From DATKPE01 sp035524335 (GTDB lineage Bacteria > Bacteroidota > Ignavibacteria > UBA10030 > SZUA-254), in contig DATKPE010000048.1 in the NCBI GenBank assembly GCA_035524335.1, positions 1 to 45,911 on the forward strand: a DNA stretch of 45,911 nucleotides, given 5' to 3'. A program made the position numbers and the translations under genes. Every line of letters starts with the position of its first letter. Position 1 is the first letter of the stretch. Below the pieces are notes generated by a model. That model saw only the letters and a program-made list of their open reading frames with translations, made no database searches and was not told the origin of the DNA. Below are positions 1 to 8,433 of this stretch, piece after piece.

Positions 1-846
1 GCGACCTACCAGAACGTCCCCATCCTCTCGCCGATCGGCACACTGCCTGATCTGATCGACAAATATAATGTCCGCGACATTCTCATCGCGCTCGACTCCG
101 CCGAACATGCGAATCTCCTCGCCGTCATCGGCTCGTGCAACGGCCACGATGTCAGCATGAAAATCATGCCCGATCTGTACGACATCATCAGCGGCCAGGC
201 GCGAACGAACCAGATCTACGGCTTCCCGCTCATCGAGATCATGCCCCAGCTGATGCAGCCGTGGGAGCGCGCCGCCAAACGCGCCTTCGATATCATCGTG
301 GCGGCCCTCATCCTCGCCGTCGGTTTTCCGGTCTGGCTCCTCGTCGCGCTTGCCATCAAACTCGATTCCCGCGGACCGGTCCTCTACTCCCAGGAACGCG
401 TCGGAAAGGACGAACGCCACTTCCGGATCCTGAAGTTCCGCTCCATGCACCACGACGCAGAATCGGTCTCCGGCCCCGTCTGGGCGAATAAACAGGATCC
501 GCGCGTGACCCGCACCGGCAAAATTCTCCGTAAGCTCCGGATCGACGAGGTTCCCCAGCTGATCAACGTCCTCGACGGCAACATGAGTCTCGTCGGGCCC
601 CGGCCGGAACGCCCCTTCTTTGTCGAACAGCTCTCGAAGGAAATTCCGCTCTACCGCCGCCGCCTGAAAGTCCGCCCGGGAATCACCGGCTGGGCACAGG
701 TGAAGCACAAGTACGACGAGAGCATCGAGGATGTGAGGAAAAAGGTCGAGTACGACCTCTTCTATATAGAAAACATGTCGTTCAGGATGGACATCAAAAT
801 TCTTCTCAACACCATCATGGTCGTTCTGACCGGCAAAGGACATTGA
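1..846 (+). CDS. Polyprenyl-phosphate sugar-1-phosphate transferase, 5' end outside window
   Basis: The frame is open from base 1, so only the last 281 residues are visible. Residues 1-80 look like the C-terminal part of the nucleotide-fold domain found before the catalytic domain in WbaP/WcaJ-type enzymes. A hydrophobic segment (about 95-120, starting AFDIIVAALILAVG) is followed by the family signatures: KFRSM at 145, the Asp-Glu pair D182-E183 in IDEVPQLINVLDG, MSLVGPRPERP, and KVRPGITGWAQV. In this family the enzyme moves a sugar phosphate from a nucleotide sugar to undecaprenyl phosphate at the inner membrane, starting exopolysaccharide or O-antigen synthesis. The stop overlaps the next gene (TGATG). 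All catalytic motifs are intact, unlike the related domain at 3251-5230. Confidence 0.93.
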   Translation, partial: ATYQNVPILSPIGTLPDLIDKYNVRDILIALDSAEHANLLAVIGSCNGHDVSMKIMPDLYDIISGQARTNQIYGFPLIEIMPQLMQPWERAAKRAFDIIVAALILAVGFPVWLLVALAIKLDSRGPVLYSQERVGKDERHFRILKFRSMHHDAESVSGPVWANKQDPRVTRTGKILRKLRIDEVPQLINVLDGNMSLVGPRPERPFFVEQLSKEIPLYRRRLKVRPGITGWAQVKHKYDESIEDVRKKVEYDLFYIENMSFRMDIKILLNTIMVVLTGKGH

Positions 847-2510
847 TGATGCGCCGCGCGAAATACTGCTTTCTGATCATGATCGGCGTCCTGCTCTCCC
901 GTCCGGCCGCCGCGCAGGTGGAAAATGTGCCGGTCGCCGATCCGGTCTACGAATTTCTCGACCGGCTCGGCGTTGAGGGAATCCTTCCCCTCTACAGCAA
1001 CACGATGATCCCCATCTCCCGGAAAGAGGTCGCACGTTTTCTCGCCGTCGCGGACGGCAGAAGGGATTCGCTCTCCGATGCCGAACGGGGATACCTGGAC
1101 AAGTTCAAGCGGGAGTTTGCCCGTGAACTCGACCCGGACCACGAAGAGGTGTTCGATCTCTTCAGGGACGGAACCGACGGTATCCTCTCCGACCGGGAAA
1201 AATATCTCTACAGCTACTCCGACTCGAATGCGGCGGTCTATGCGGAGTTCGTCGGTTCCGGGGAGTACAGGGCTGCCTCCGGCGACACATACGGCACAAC
1301 TCATTCGGCCTTCGAAACGCACGGCGGGAGGGTGAGGGGAACGTTCCTCAATTCGCTCGGGTTTTATCTGGAAGGGACGGACGGAACGCTGTTCGGAGAC
1401 AAAACATTCGCGCTCTCCGATCCCCATCTCCGGAGCAACGTCAAGTTCAACGATCTCAATTCTCCCTACTTCGATGTCACCGAGGGGTATCTTCGCGCGG
1501 AAACCCCCTGGTTCGGGATCGAATTCGGCCGCGAGAACACGCTCGTCGGCACCGGCTATTCCGACCGCCTTCTGCTTTCCGACAACGGTCCGGCGATCGA
1601 CGCGATCAAACTCGACGCCCACTACAAATCGCTCCGGTTCCTCTTCATCCACGGATCGATCCTCGCAGATTCCAACCCGTTCCCGGGACTCCTCGTCGAC
1701 GAGCCGGCAGGCAGTTTCAAGTACCTGGCGCTCCACCGGCTCCAGTTTTCCGTGGCGGACCGGTTCAATATCGGCCTGTCGGAAATGATTATTTACCAGC
1801 GTTTTTCGCCGGAATTTGCCTATCTCAATCCGGTCATCTTCTTCAAATCGGTCGAACATTCCCTTCGCGACCGGGACAACGCATTTCTGAATTTTGATCT
1901 GGAGTACTTCCTCCGGCCCGGCGTGAAGTTCTACGGCACCCTCCTGATCGACGATCTCGATTTCTCGAAAATCGGCACCGGGTGGTGGGGTGAGGAACTC
2001 GGGAGCCAGGCCGGCCTCGCGATCACTAATATCGCCGGCCTCCCGAACGTCGACGCCGTCATCGAATACACCCGCATCGATCCGTACGTCTATTCCAACA
2101 GGACGAGCGGGGACGACTATACGAACAACAACATCGGTCTCGGCCATCATCTCGCGCCGAACTCGGACGAGCTTTTTCTCCAGCTCGCGTTCCGGCCCCT
2201 TCCGTCGCTGAGAGGGTGGATCGGATATTCCTACACCCGGCACGGGGACAATGTCACCGTGAACGGCGTGGTGGTCGAGAACGTGGGCGGGAATCTCCTT
2301 CAGGGACACCGCGATCAGGACGCTCCCACGGTCACGTTCCTCGGCGGAGACCGGAGCGGGAAAGACGATCTCCAGCTCCGGGCGACCTGGGAGCCGATCC
2401 GCGATCTGTACATCTCCGGCGGATATGAACTTCAGCGGACGGACCGGTTCTGGCTCGCCCAGACCGCCGTCGATCATTACGCAATGCTCAGGATACAAAT
2501 CGGATACTAA
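846..2510 (+). CDS. Wzi-like outer membrane capsule-assembly protein
   Basis: The protein has 554 residues. The start is the ATG at 846, overlapping the upstream TGA; a TTG three bases earlier is a less likely start. A signal peptide ends near residue 24 (LLSRPAAAQ). The N-terminal stretch VYEFLDRLGVEGILPLYSN followed by an ISRKEVARFL segment is the opening typical of Wzi-family proteins in Bacteroidota relatives. The rest is rich in alternating aromatic and polar residues and ends in IQIGY, as expected of an outer membrane beta barrel. The likely role is anchoring or assembling surface polysaccharide, which fits the sugar transferase in front of it. The family call is from sequence style, and the exact ligand is unknown. 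Confidence 0.8.
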   Translation: MMRRAKYCFLIMIGVLLSRPAAAQVENVPVADPVYEFLDRLGVEGILPLYSNTMIPISRKEVARFLAVADGRRDSLSDAERGYLDKFKREFARELDPDHEEVFDLFRDGTDGILSDREKYLYSYSDSNAAVYAEFVGSGEYRAASGDTYGTTHSAFETHGGRVRGTFLNSLGFYLEGTDGTLFGDKTFALSDPHLRSNVKFNDLNSPYFDVTEGYLRAETPWFGIEFGRENTLVGTGYSDRLLLSDNGPAIDAIKLDAHYKSLRFLFIHGSILADSNPFPGLLVDEPAGSFKYLALHRLQFSVADRFNIGLSEMIIYQRFSPEFAYLNPVIFFKSVEHSLRDRDNAFLNFDLEYFLRPGVKFYGTLLIDDLDFSKIGTGWWGEELGSQAGLAITNIAGLPNVDAVIEYTRIDPYVYSNRTSGDDYTNNNIGLGHHLAPNSDELFLQLAFRPLPSLRGWIGYSYTRHGDNVTVNGVVVENVGGNLLQGHRDQDAPTVTFLGGDRSGKDDLQLRATWEPIRDLYISGGYELQRTDRFWLAQTAVDHYAMLRIQIGY

Positions 2511-2531
2511 GACCATTACCGGATTGCCTCC

Positions 2532-3251
2532 ATGCCGAAAATCCTCGTCGTAACGCCGACCTACAACGAAGCGGACAACATCGGGTCGTTCATCACGCAG
2601 GTGCTGAAACAGAACCCCGATGTCCAGATTCTGATCGTGGACGACAATTCCCCCGACAAGACCGGCGACATGGTGGAACGGCTTGCGGCGGACAATCCGC
2701 GGATCCACCTCCTCCGGCGGCCCGGAAAAATGGGGCTCGGCACGGCGTACGTCGAGGGCTTCCGGTATGCCATCCGCGAGAAATTCGATTATATCTTTGA
2801 AATGGACGCCGATTTTTCCCACTCGCCCGATGAACTGCCGCATTTCCTCAAGAAGATCGAGCAGTGCGATCTGGTGATCGGGTCGCGCTATTCCGGCGGA
2901 GTGCGGGTCATCAACTGGCCGATCCGGCGGCTGATCCTGAGCTATTCCGCGAATCTCTACACCCGCATCATTACCGGCATGCCGGTCAAGGACGCCACGG
3001 GCGGTTTCAAATGTTTCCGCCGCCGGGTGCTCGAGTCGATCGATCTCAACAAGATCACCTCCAACGGGTATGCGTTTCAGATCGAGATGAACTTCAAGGC
3101 GTGGTGCAAGGGATTTTCGCTCTGCGAGCATCCGATCATCTTTTTCGAGCGCCAGTCGGGCGTGTCGAAAATGTCCAAGAAGATCATCCGGGAAGCGGTT
3201 TTCATGGTCTGGAAGCTGAAGCTTATGAAACTGTTCGGAACGATCGCCTGA
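2532..3251 (+). CDS. Polyprenol monophosphomannose synthase-like GT2
   Basis: The protein has 239 residues and resembles soluble DPM1-type enzymes. It shows the GT2 pattern: VVTPTYNEADNI at the N terminus, the nucleotide-binding IVDDNSPDKT, the metal-binding MDADFSHSPDE (a DxD variant), GSRYSGG, and ATGGFKCFRR near 155. There is no C-terminal membrane domain, so it is the short form. The expected reaction is transfer of a hexose (mannose or glucose) from a nucleotide sugar to a polyprenyl phosphate. Such lipid-linked sugars feed GT39/TMEM260-type transferases, two of which lie later in this window (30719-33625 and 42680-44794). The stop overlaps the next start (TGATG). Confidence 0.88.
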   Translation: MPKILVVTPTYNEADNIGSFITQVLKQNPDVQILIVDDNSPDKTGDMVERLAADNPRIHLLRRPGKMGLGTAYVEGFRYAIREKFDYIFEMDADFSHSPDELPHFLKKIEQCDLVIGSRYSGGVRVINWPIRRLILSYSANLYTRIITGMPVKDATGGFKCFRRRVLESIDLNKITSNGYAFQIEMNFKAWCKGFSLCEHPIIFFERQSGVSKMSKKIIREAVFMVWKLKLMKLFGTIA

Positions 3252-5230
3252 TGCAGCTGTCGGTCATCATCGTCAACTACAATGTCCGGGCGTTTCTCGA
3301 GAACGCGCTCGTCGCGCTCGTGAAGGCGATGCACGGCCTGGAGGGGGAAATCATCGTTGTGGACAACGCCTCGGACGACGGCAGTGTCGAGATGGTGCGC
3401 CAGAAGTTTCCCGGTGTGACCCTGATCGTCAACCGGAAAAATATCGGCTTTGCGGCGGCCAACAATATCGCCCTCGCCCGAAGCCGCGGAACCTACTGCC
3501 TCCTCATCAACCCGGACACGCTGGTGCAGGAAGACACCCTGCGGACGATGATCGGGTTCATGGAGAAGAATCCCGACGCCGGCATGGCCGGGTGCAAGAT
3601 CCTGAATCCGGACGGCACACTGCAGTTGGCCTGCCGGAGGAGCTTTCCGACCCCCTGGGTGGCCTTCACCAAGATCGCCGGCCTGAGCGCCCTTTTCCCG
3701 GGTTCCCGTCTGTTCGGACGATACAACCTTACCTTCCGCGATCCCGATCTCCCCTGCGGCGTCGATGCGGTGAGCGGATCGTTCATGTTCGTGCGGAGAA
3801 AAGCGTACGAGGAGGTCGGAGGTCTGGACGAGCAGTTCTTCATGTACGGCGAGGATCTCGACTGGTGTTACCGGTTCACGCAGTCCGGCTGGAGGGTTGT
3901 CTATGTCCCGGCGACATCCATCATCCATTACAAGGGTGAAAGCGCGAAGCGATCCGACATCGACGAGGTGAGGGTCTTCTACCAGGCGATGCGGATTTTT
4001 GCCCGGAAACATTTTGCGAAGGGTATCCTGTTCGATCTGCTGATCTCCACCGGCATCTCGCTCAGGCAGATGGTCGCGTTTCTGGCGAGAAGCGGCGATC
4101 AGTTCAAGGCCGCGGGGCTCGACTTTCTCCTCATCAATATCGCGTTTCTCTGCGCGGAGCGGATCTGGTTCGGGCGGTTCCTCGCGCTTCCCCATTATGC
4201 CTATCCCGCGATTCTGATCGTACCGTGGCTTGTGATCGCCGGCGTGATGTACTCCTCCGGGTGCTACACAACCCGGCAATATTCCGGATCGCGGACGGCG
4301 AGTTCGGTCTTTCTTGCCTTTGTTCTTCTCTCCGCGCTCACCTTCTTCTTCAAGCAGTACGGCTTCAGCCGGGTGATGATACTGCTGGCGGGCGGGATGA
4401 CCGTGCTGCTTCTGCCCGGCTGGCGGGTGGCGGCCCGGGTGATCGGACGCTCGCCCCTGCACAGAAGAAAGAGTCCGTTCGGAAGGCGCACCCTGATCGT
4501 CGGATCCGCCGCGTCGGGCCAGGAGGTGCTCCGGAAGATCAGGGCGCGGGTCGATGACGGCTACGAAGTCGTCGGTTTCATCGAAACCGACCGGAAACGG
4601 GTCGGCGAGAAGGTCGCCGGGGTTGAAATTCTCGGGACGATTGACAATATTGGAAAGATCATTGAGGAATTCAGGGCCTCGGAGGTGATATTTTCCACCG
4701 ATCTGGTGGCGTACACCGATATTCTGTCGGTCATCAGCCGGAGCAGGAACCGGTCGGTCAATTATCACCTGGTCCCAAGCAGTCTGGAAGTCATCATCGG
4801 CAAGACCCATATCGACGAGCTGGACGATATGCCGCTCGTCGAGATCGAGTATCACATCAACCGGCCGCTGAACCGGATCGTGAAACGGGCGGTCGACCTG
4901 GCCGGTTCGGTTGCGGTCCTGATAACGATCTATCCGATCATTGCCCTGGAGCGGCGGATGGGGAACCGGCTCAGCGAAAATGAACAGCGTGTTCTCCGGA
5001 TCCCCGAGGTATTCCGGGGCCGGATGAGCCTGGTCGGGCCGCCGGAAGAAATGTCGGATCTTTCCGTTCTTGGAAAACCGGGCATCACCGGCCTCGTGCA
5101 GGTCAACTACCGTGAGGATCTCTCCGCCGAGGAGACGGAAAAGTACAATGTCTATTACGCCAAAAATCAGTCGTTCCTGCTGGACATCGAAATTCTTGCA
5201 AAATCACTGATGTTGTTCATGCGACGATAA
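3251..5230 (+). CDS. GT2 rhamnosyltransferase-like domain fused to a decayed sugar-phosphate transferase
   Basis: The protein has 659 residues from the ATG that overlaps the previous stop; an upstream in-frame extension to 2864 lies inside the preceding gene and is ignored. Residues 1-280 are a GT2 transferase (SVIIVNYNVRAF, VVDNASDDGS, NPDTL, MYGEDLDWCYR). Residues about 290-405 hold four to five membrane segments, and 410-530 a nucleotide-fold domain (RRTLIVGSAASGQEVLRKI). Residues 537-659 align with the sugar-phosphate transferase domain of the first gene (NRIVKRAVDLAG, GRMSLVGP, KPGITGLVQV). However, about 90 residues including KFRSM are missing and the catalytic Asp-Glu pair is gone. The GT2 half is probably active; the C-terminal half looks like a pseudoenzyme, perhaps a scaffold or regulator. 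Confidence 0.85.
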   Translation: MQLSVIIVNYNVRAFLENALVALVKAMHGLEGEIIVVDNASDDGSVEMVRQKFPGVTLIVNRKNIGFAAANNIALARSRGTYCLLINPDTLVQEDTLRTMIGFMEKNPDAGMAGCKILNPDGTLQLACRRSFPTPWVAFTKIAGLSALFPGSRLFGRYNLTFRDPDLPCGVDAVSGSFMFVRRKAYEEVGGLDEQFFMYGEDLDWCYRFTQSGWRVVYVPATSIIHYKGESAKRSDIDEVRVFYQAMRIFARKHFAKGILFDLLISTGISLRQMVAFLARSGDQFKAAGLDFLLINIAFLCAERIWFGRFLALPHYAYPAILIVPWLVIAGVMYSSGCYTTRQYSGSRTASSVFLAFVLLSALTFFFKQYGFSRVMILLAGGMTVLLLPGWRVAARVIGRSPLHRRKSPFGRRTLIVGSAASGQEVLRKIRARVDDGYEVVGFIETDRKRVGEKVAGVEILGTIDNIGKIIEEFRASEVIFSTDLVAYTDILSVISRSRNRSVNYHLVPSSLEVIIGKTHIDELDDMPLVEIEYHINRPLNRIVKRAVDLAGSVAVLITIYPIIALERRMGNRLSENEQRVLRIPEVFRGRMSLVGPPEEMSDLSVLGKPGITGLVQVNYREDLSAEETEKYNVYYAKNQSFLLDIEILAKSLMLFMRR

Positions 5231-5235
5231 CCCTG

Positions 5236-6186
5236 ATGGCAAAAACGGTACTGGAGTTTGAAAAACCGATCATAGAGCTGGAACAGAAAATCGAGGAGAT
5301 GAGGAAATATTCCGATTCCCTCGATATCGAGGAGGAGATCAAAACCCTCGAGGAAAAGGTCCAGCAGTTGCGCAAAACGGTGTATGCCGGATTGACGCGG
5401 TGGCAGAAGGTCCAGATGGCGCGCCATCCCGACCGGCCGTATACACTCGATTACATCGCGATGATGACCGCCGATTTCATCGAGCTTCACGGCGACCGCG
5501 GATTCCGGGACGACAAGGCGATCGTCGGCGGCTTCTGCCTTCTCGAGAAGGAACCGGTGATGATCATCGGGCATCAGAAGGGGAGGGACACCAAATCGAA
5601 TCTCTACCGGAATTTCGGCATGCCGAATCCCGAGGGATACCGCAAGGCCCTCCGTCTCATGAAACTGGCCGCAAAGTTCAACCGCCCCGTCATCACCATG
5701 CTCGATACGCCGGGGGCGTTCCCCGGTCTGGAGGCGGAAGAGCGGGGACAGGCGGAGGCCATCGCCCGGAACCTGTTCGAAATGTCGCACCTGCCGGTAC
5801 CCATCATCGTCGCCATCATCGGCGAAGGAGCCTCCGGCGGCGCCCTCGGCATCGGGATCGGCGACCGGATCGTCATGATGGAGAATACGTGGTACTCCGT
5901 GATCTCGCCGGAGTCGTGTTCGAGCATTCTCTGGCGGAGCTGGAACTACAAGGAGCAGGCCGCCGAGGCGCTGAAACTGACGGCCCCCGATCTCCTTGCC
6001 CAGGGCATTATCGACAGGATTGTGCCGGAGCCGCTCGGCGGTGCACACCGCAATCCGGAGGAAGCCGCGGCCATGCTCAAGACGGTCCTCATCGACGAAC
6101 TCAAGAAACTCAAAAAGATCAAGCCCGCACGGCTTCTGGAGAAGAGAATCGAGAAGTTTGCCGCCATGGGCGACTGGGATGAATAG
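5236..6186 (+). CDS. accA: Acetyl-CoA carboxylase carboxyltransferase subunit alpha
   Basis: The protein has 316 residues, the usual length for AccA. A charged N-terminal helix (LEFEKPIIELEQKIEEMRKY) precedes the crotonase-fold domain. Family marks include ARHPDRPYTLDYI, ELHGDRGFRDDKAIVGG, the glycine-rich GEGASGGALGIGIGD, and SPESCSSILWR. With AccD it transfers the carboxyl group from carboxybiotin to acetyl-CoA, giving malonyl-CoA for fatty acid synthesis. It starts only 5 bases after the polysaccharide gene, so it is probably on the same transcript, tying lipid supply to envelope sugar synthesis. accB, accC and accD are not in the window. Confidence 0.97.
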   Translation: MAKTVLEFEKPIIELEQKIEEMRKYSDSLDIEEEIKTLEEKVQQLRKTVYAGLTRWQKVQMARHPDRPYTLDYIAMMTADFIELHGDRGFRDDKAIVGGFCLLEKEPVMIIGHQKGRDTKSNLYRNFGMPNPEGYRKALRLMKLAAKFNRPVITMLDTPGAFPGLEAEERGQAEAIARNLFEMSHLPVPIIVAIIGEGASGGALGIGIGDRIVMMENTWYSVISPESCSSILWRSWNYKEQAAEALKLTAPDLLAQGIIDRIVPEPLGGAHRNPEEAAAMLKTVLIDELKKLKKIKPARLLEKRIEKFAAMGDWDE

Positions 6187-6198
6187 GGAGACTCTGCC

Positions 6199-7107
6199 GT
6201 GACCGACGCTTCTCTCCCGGCCGGTTATGATCTGCTGGCGCGGCAGGAGGCGGACTTCTGGGGCAGTGTGAAGCCGGATCCCGAAAATCCCCAGCTCTGG
6301 GACGATCCGCTTCTCTTCGACCTATTCCTCCGTCCCGGATGGGAGATTCTCATCAGTCAGGCCGAAGCCGCCGGAAGCCGGGTCATCGATCTTGCCTGCG
6401 GCGAAGGCAACCTCTCGCTCGCCCTTGCGGAGCGCGGCATGTCGGTCCGCGGGTACGACATCAGCGCCGCCCGGATCAGCAGAGCACGGGAGAAAGCTGC
6501 CGCACGCTCCTGCACCATCACTCCGGAGTTCATCGTTGCAGACCTGAACACGGCCGAGCTTCCGCCGGCGTCGGCCGATGTCGTCGTGGCGCACGACGCG
6601 CTTCACCATCTGCTCGCCCTCGATCACGTCGTCGGGCAGATTCACAGCGCCCTGGTCCCCGGCGGGCGGCTGATCGTGTACGATTACATCGGGATGAAAC
6701 CGATCAGAAAATTCCTCGCGCTGCTGTTCTATGCGATCCTGCCGACCTACAAGCCATACCGTGCGAAGACGGGACTGTACCGGCGTCTCGGCTGGTATTT
6801 CGCGACCGAGAAGCGGAGAAGGAAACGGATGGAAAAGGCCGGAAAGGAGCGGAAACCGGGAGGAGATTCTCCCTTCGAGGAAATCTCCGGGCGGTCGATT
6901 CTGCCGGCGATCGAACTCAGATTCCGGGTCGAGCTCATGACGGAATATCACGGCTTCTTCTATTATCTTGCGCCGAAGCTCCGCCTTCCGGCGCGGTGGC
7001 GCACTAAAATTCTCCGGTATTTCGCGCTCTGGGACCGCCACCTGGTCGAGGACGGCATCTGCCGCGGCGCTTATTTTTACCTGATCGCCCGAAAGGAATC
7101 TGCATGA
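6199..7107 (+). CDS. Class I SAM-dependent methyltransferase
   Basis: The protein has 302 residues starting at GTG, with AGGGAG about 8 bases upstream; no better in-frame start is seen. Motif I is VIDLACGEGNLSLALAE at about residue 62, followed by the acidic GYDIS, and motif post-I/II region DVVVAHDALHHLL and LVPGGRLIVYDYIG. The long basic C-terminal region (KRRRKRMEKAGKERK) and ITYHGFFYYLAPK-like segment are not typical of a named subfamily, and the substrate is unknown. It lies between accA and a thioesterase gene, overlapping the latter by 4 bases (ATGA), so a role in lipid or cofactor metabolism is possible but unproven. Confidence 0.82.
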   Translation: MTDASLPAGYDLLARQEADFWGSVKPDPENPQLWDDPLLFDLFLRPGWEILISQAEAAGSRVIDLACGEGNLSLALAERGMSVRGYDISAARISRAREKAAARSCTITPEFIVADLNTAELPPASADVVVAHDALHHLLALDHVVGQIHSALVPGGRLIVYDYIGMKPIRKFLALLFYAILPTYKPYRAKTGLYRRLGWYFATEKRRRKRMEKAGKERKPGGDSPFEEISGRSILPAIELRFRVELMTEYHGFFYYLAPKLRLPARWRTKILRYFALWDRHLVEDGICRGAYFYLIARKESA

Positions 7108-7532
7108 TTTTCTCGGACACCGAGATCCGTGTGCGGTATGCCGACACAGATCAAATGAAGTTTGCATACTACGGGAAATTTTTCGAATATTTCGAACAGG
7201 GCAGGTCGGACCTTCTCCGCCAGATCGGCATGCCCTACCCGGAACTGGAGCAGATGGGATACTATCTGCCGGTCATCGAAGCGCATGCACGCTACCGCAA
7301 ATCGGCCCGCTACGACGACCTTCTCATCGTGCGGACGGTTCTTCGCGATCCGCCGCAGGTGCGGGTGCGGATAGAATATGAAGTCCGGCTCCGCGACGGC
7401 GAGGTGCTGGCCGAAGGGTACACGGTGCACAGCTTTCTCAATGCGGAAAACGGCCGGCCGACCCGCGCACCCGAAGAATTCCTCAGGTCGGTCGCGGAAA
7501 AAATGGCGGGAACAGGCCCGATAAAAAGGTGA
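7104..7532 (+). CDS. YbgC/FadM-type acyl-CoA thioesterase
   Basis: The protein has 142 residues with the single hotdog fold of 4-hydroxybenzoyl-CoA thioesterase relatives. The signature is VRYADTDQMKFAYYGKFFEY followed by FEQGRSDLLR. The Asp in YADTDQ is the usual catalytic position. LPVIEAHARYRKSARYDD and VRIEYEV form the central strands. Enzymes of this group hydrolyse short or medium acyl-CoA, and sometimes acyl-ACP. The gene overlaps the methyltransferase by 4 bases and is followed after 7 bases by nadC. The substrate cannot be told from sequence. Confidence 0.88.
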   Translation: MIFSDTEIRVRYADTDQMKFAYYGKFFEYFEQGRSDLLRQIGMPYPELEQMGYYLPVIEAHARYRKSARYDDLLIVRTVLRDPPQVRVRIEYEVRLRDGEVLAEGYTVHSFLNAENGRPTRAPEEFLRSVAEKMAGTGPIKR

Positions 7533-7539
7533 TAAATTC

Positions 7540-8433
7540 ATGACTCCCGGACCGGCAGAGCATTTTTCGTTTGACGGCGGCGGCGACGACCGGATAACGC
7601 GCATCATCGAAGAGGCGCTTGCCGAGGATGTCGGCATGGGCGACATGACGACCGATGCCGTCATCCCGTCCGATGCGCCCGGATCGGCGGAAATCCTTGT
7701 CAAAGAGGAGGGCGTCATCTGCGGGCTTGAGATCGCCGCACGGGTGTTCGCGCTCGTCGACGAACAGCTGGCCATGCATGCCCACGGCAGGGATGGGGAC
7801 CGGGTTTCTCCCGGGACGCGCATCGCATTCGTGAAGGGCCCCACAGCCGGACTGCTGAAAGGGGAACGGACCGCGCTCAACTTTCTCCAGAGGATGAGCG
7901 GGATCGCCACCCTGACCCGGCGGTTTGTCGACGCGGTCGGGGGGACCCGTGCCCGGATCACCGATACGCGCAAAACGCCGCCGGGACTCAGGCTGATTGA
8001 CAAGATGGCGGTTGCGGCCGGCGGCGGCGTCAATCACCGGTTCGGACTGGACGACATGATCCTCATCAAGGATAATCACATCACCGCGGCGGGCGGCATC
8101 ACACCGGCCGTCCGGCGGTGTCAGGAATACTGCCGGGATCGATCCCTCCGCGTGAAACTCGAAGTGGAAACCAGAACCCTCGATGATGTGCGTGAAGTGC
8201 TCACGCTGACCGGAGTCGACAGGATCATGCTCGATAATTTTCCCACCGACCGGATGCGCGAGGCGGTACAGCTGATCAGCGGCGCGATCGAGGTGGAGGC
8301 CTCCGGCAACGTCACGCTGGAAGCAGTCCGGAGGATCGCAGAAACGGGCGTCGACGTCATTTCCGTCGGAGCGCTGACGCATTCCCCGAAAGCCCTCGAC
8401 ATCTCCATGAAGATCACAGCACAGCCGGCCTGA
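7540..8433 (+). CDS. nadC: Nicotinate-nucleotide pyrophosphorylase (carboxylating)
   Basis: The protein has 297 residues. It converts quinolinate and PRPP to nicotinate mononucleotide, CO2 and pyrophosphate in de novo NAD synthesis. Visible signatures are EEALAEDVGMGDMTTDA at the N terminus, ERTALNFLQRMSGIAT, ITDTRKTPPGLR, AAGGGVNHRFGL, LIKDNHI, and near the end EASGNVTLEAVRRIAETGVD and ISVGALTHS. The residues that bind PRPP and quinolinate (R, K and H in those motifs) are present. The stop overlaps the start of the flippase gene (TGATG). nadA and nadB are not in the window. Confidence 0.96.
   Translation: MTPGPAEHFSFDGGGDDRITRIIEEALAEDVGMGDMTTDAVIPSDAPGSAEILVKEEGVICGLEIAARVFALVDEQLAMHAHGRDGDRVSPGTRIAFVKGPTAGLLKGERTALNFLQRMSGIATLTRRFVDAVGGTRARITDTRKTPPGLRLIDKMAVAAGGGVNHRFGLDDMILIKDNHITAAGGITPAVRRCQEYCRDRSLRVKLEVETRTLDDVREVLTLTGVDRIMLDNFPTDRMREAVQLISGAIEVEASGNVTLEAVRRIAETGVDVISVGALTHSPKALDISMKITAQPA

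Noticed and set aside
762..3131. 789-residue open frame on the minus strand
   Set aside because: It covers three well-supported plus-strand genes and has low-complexity, charge-rich content without a family. Long antisense frames are expected in GC-rich coding DNA.
3077..4855. 592-residue minus-strand frame
   Set aside because: Shadow of the GT2 fusion gene; no domain, start site or promoter.
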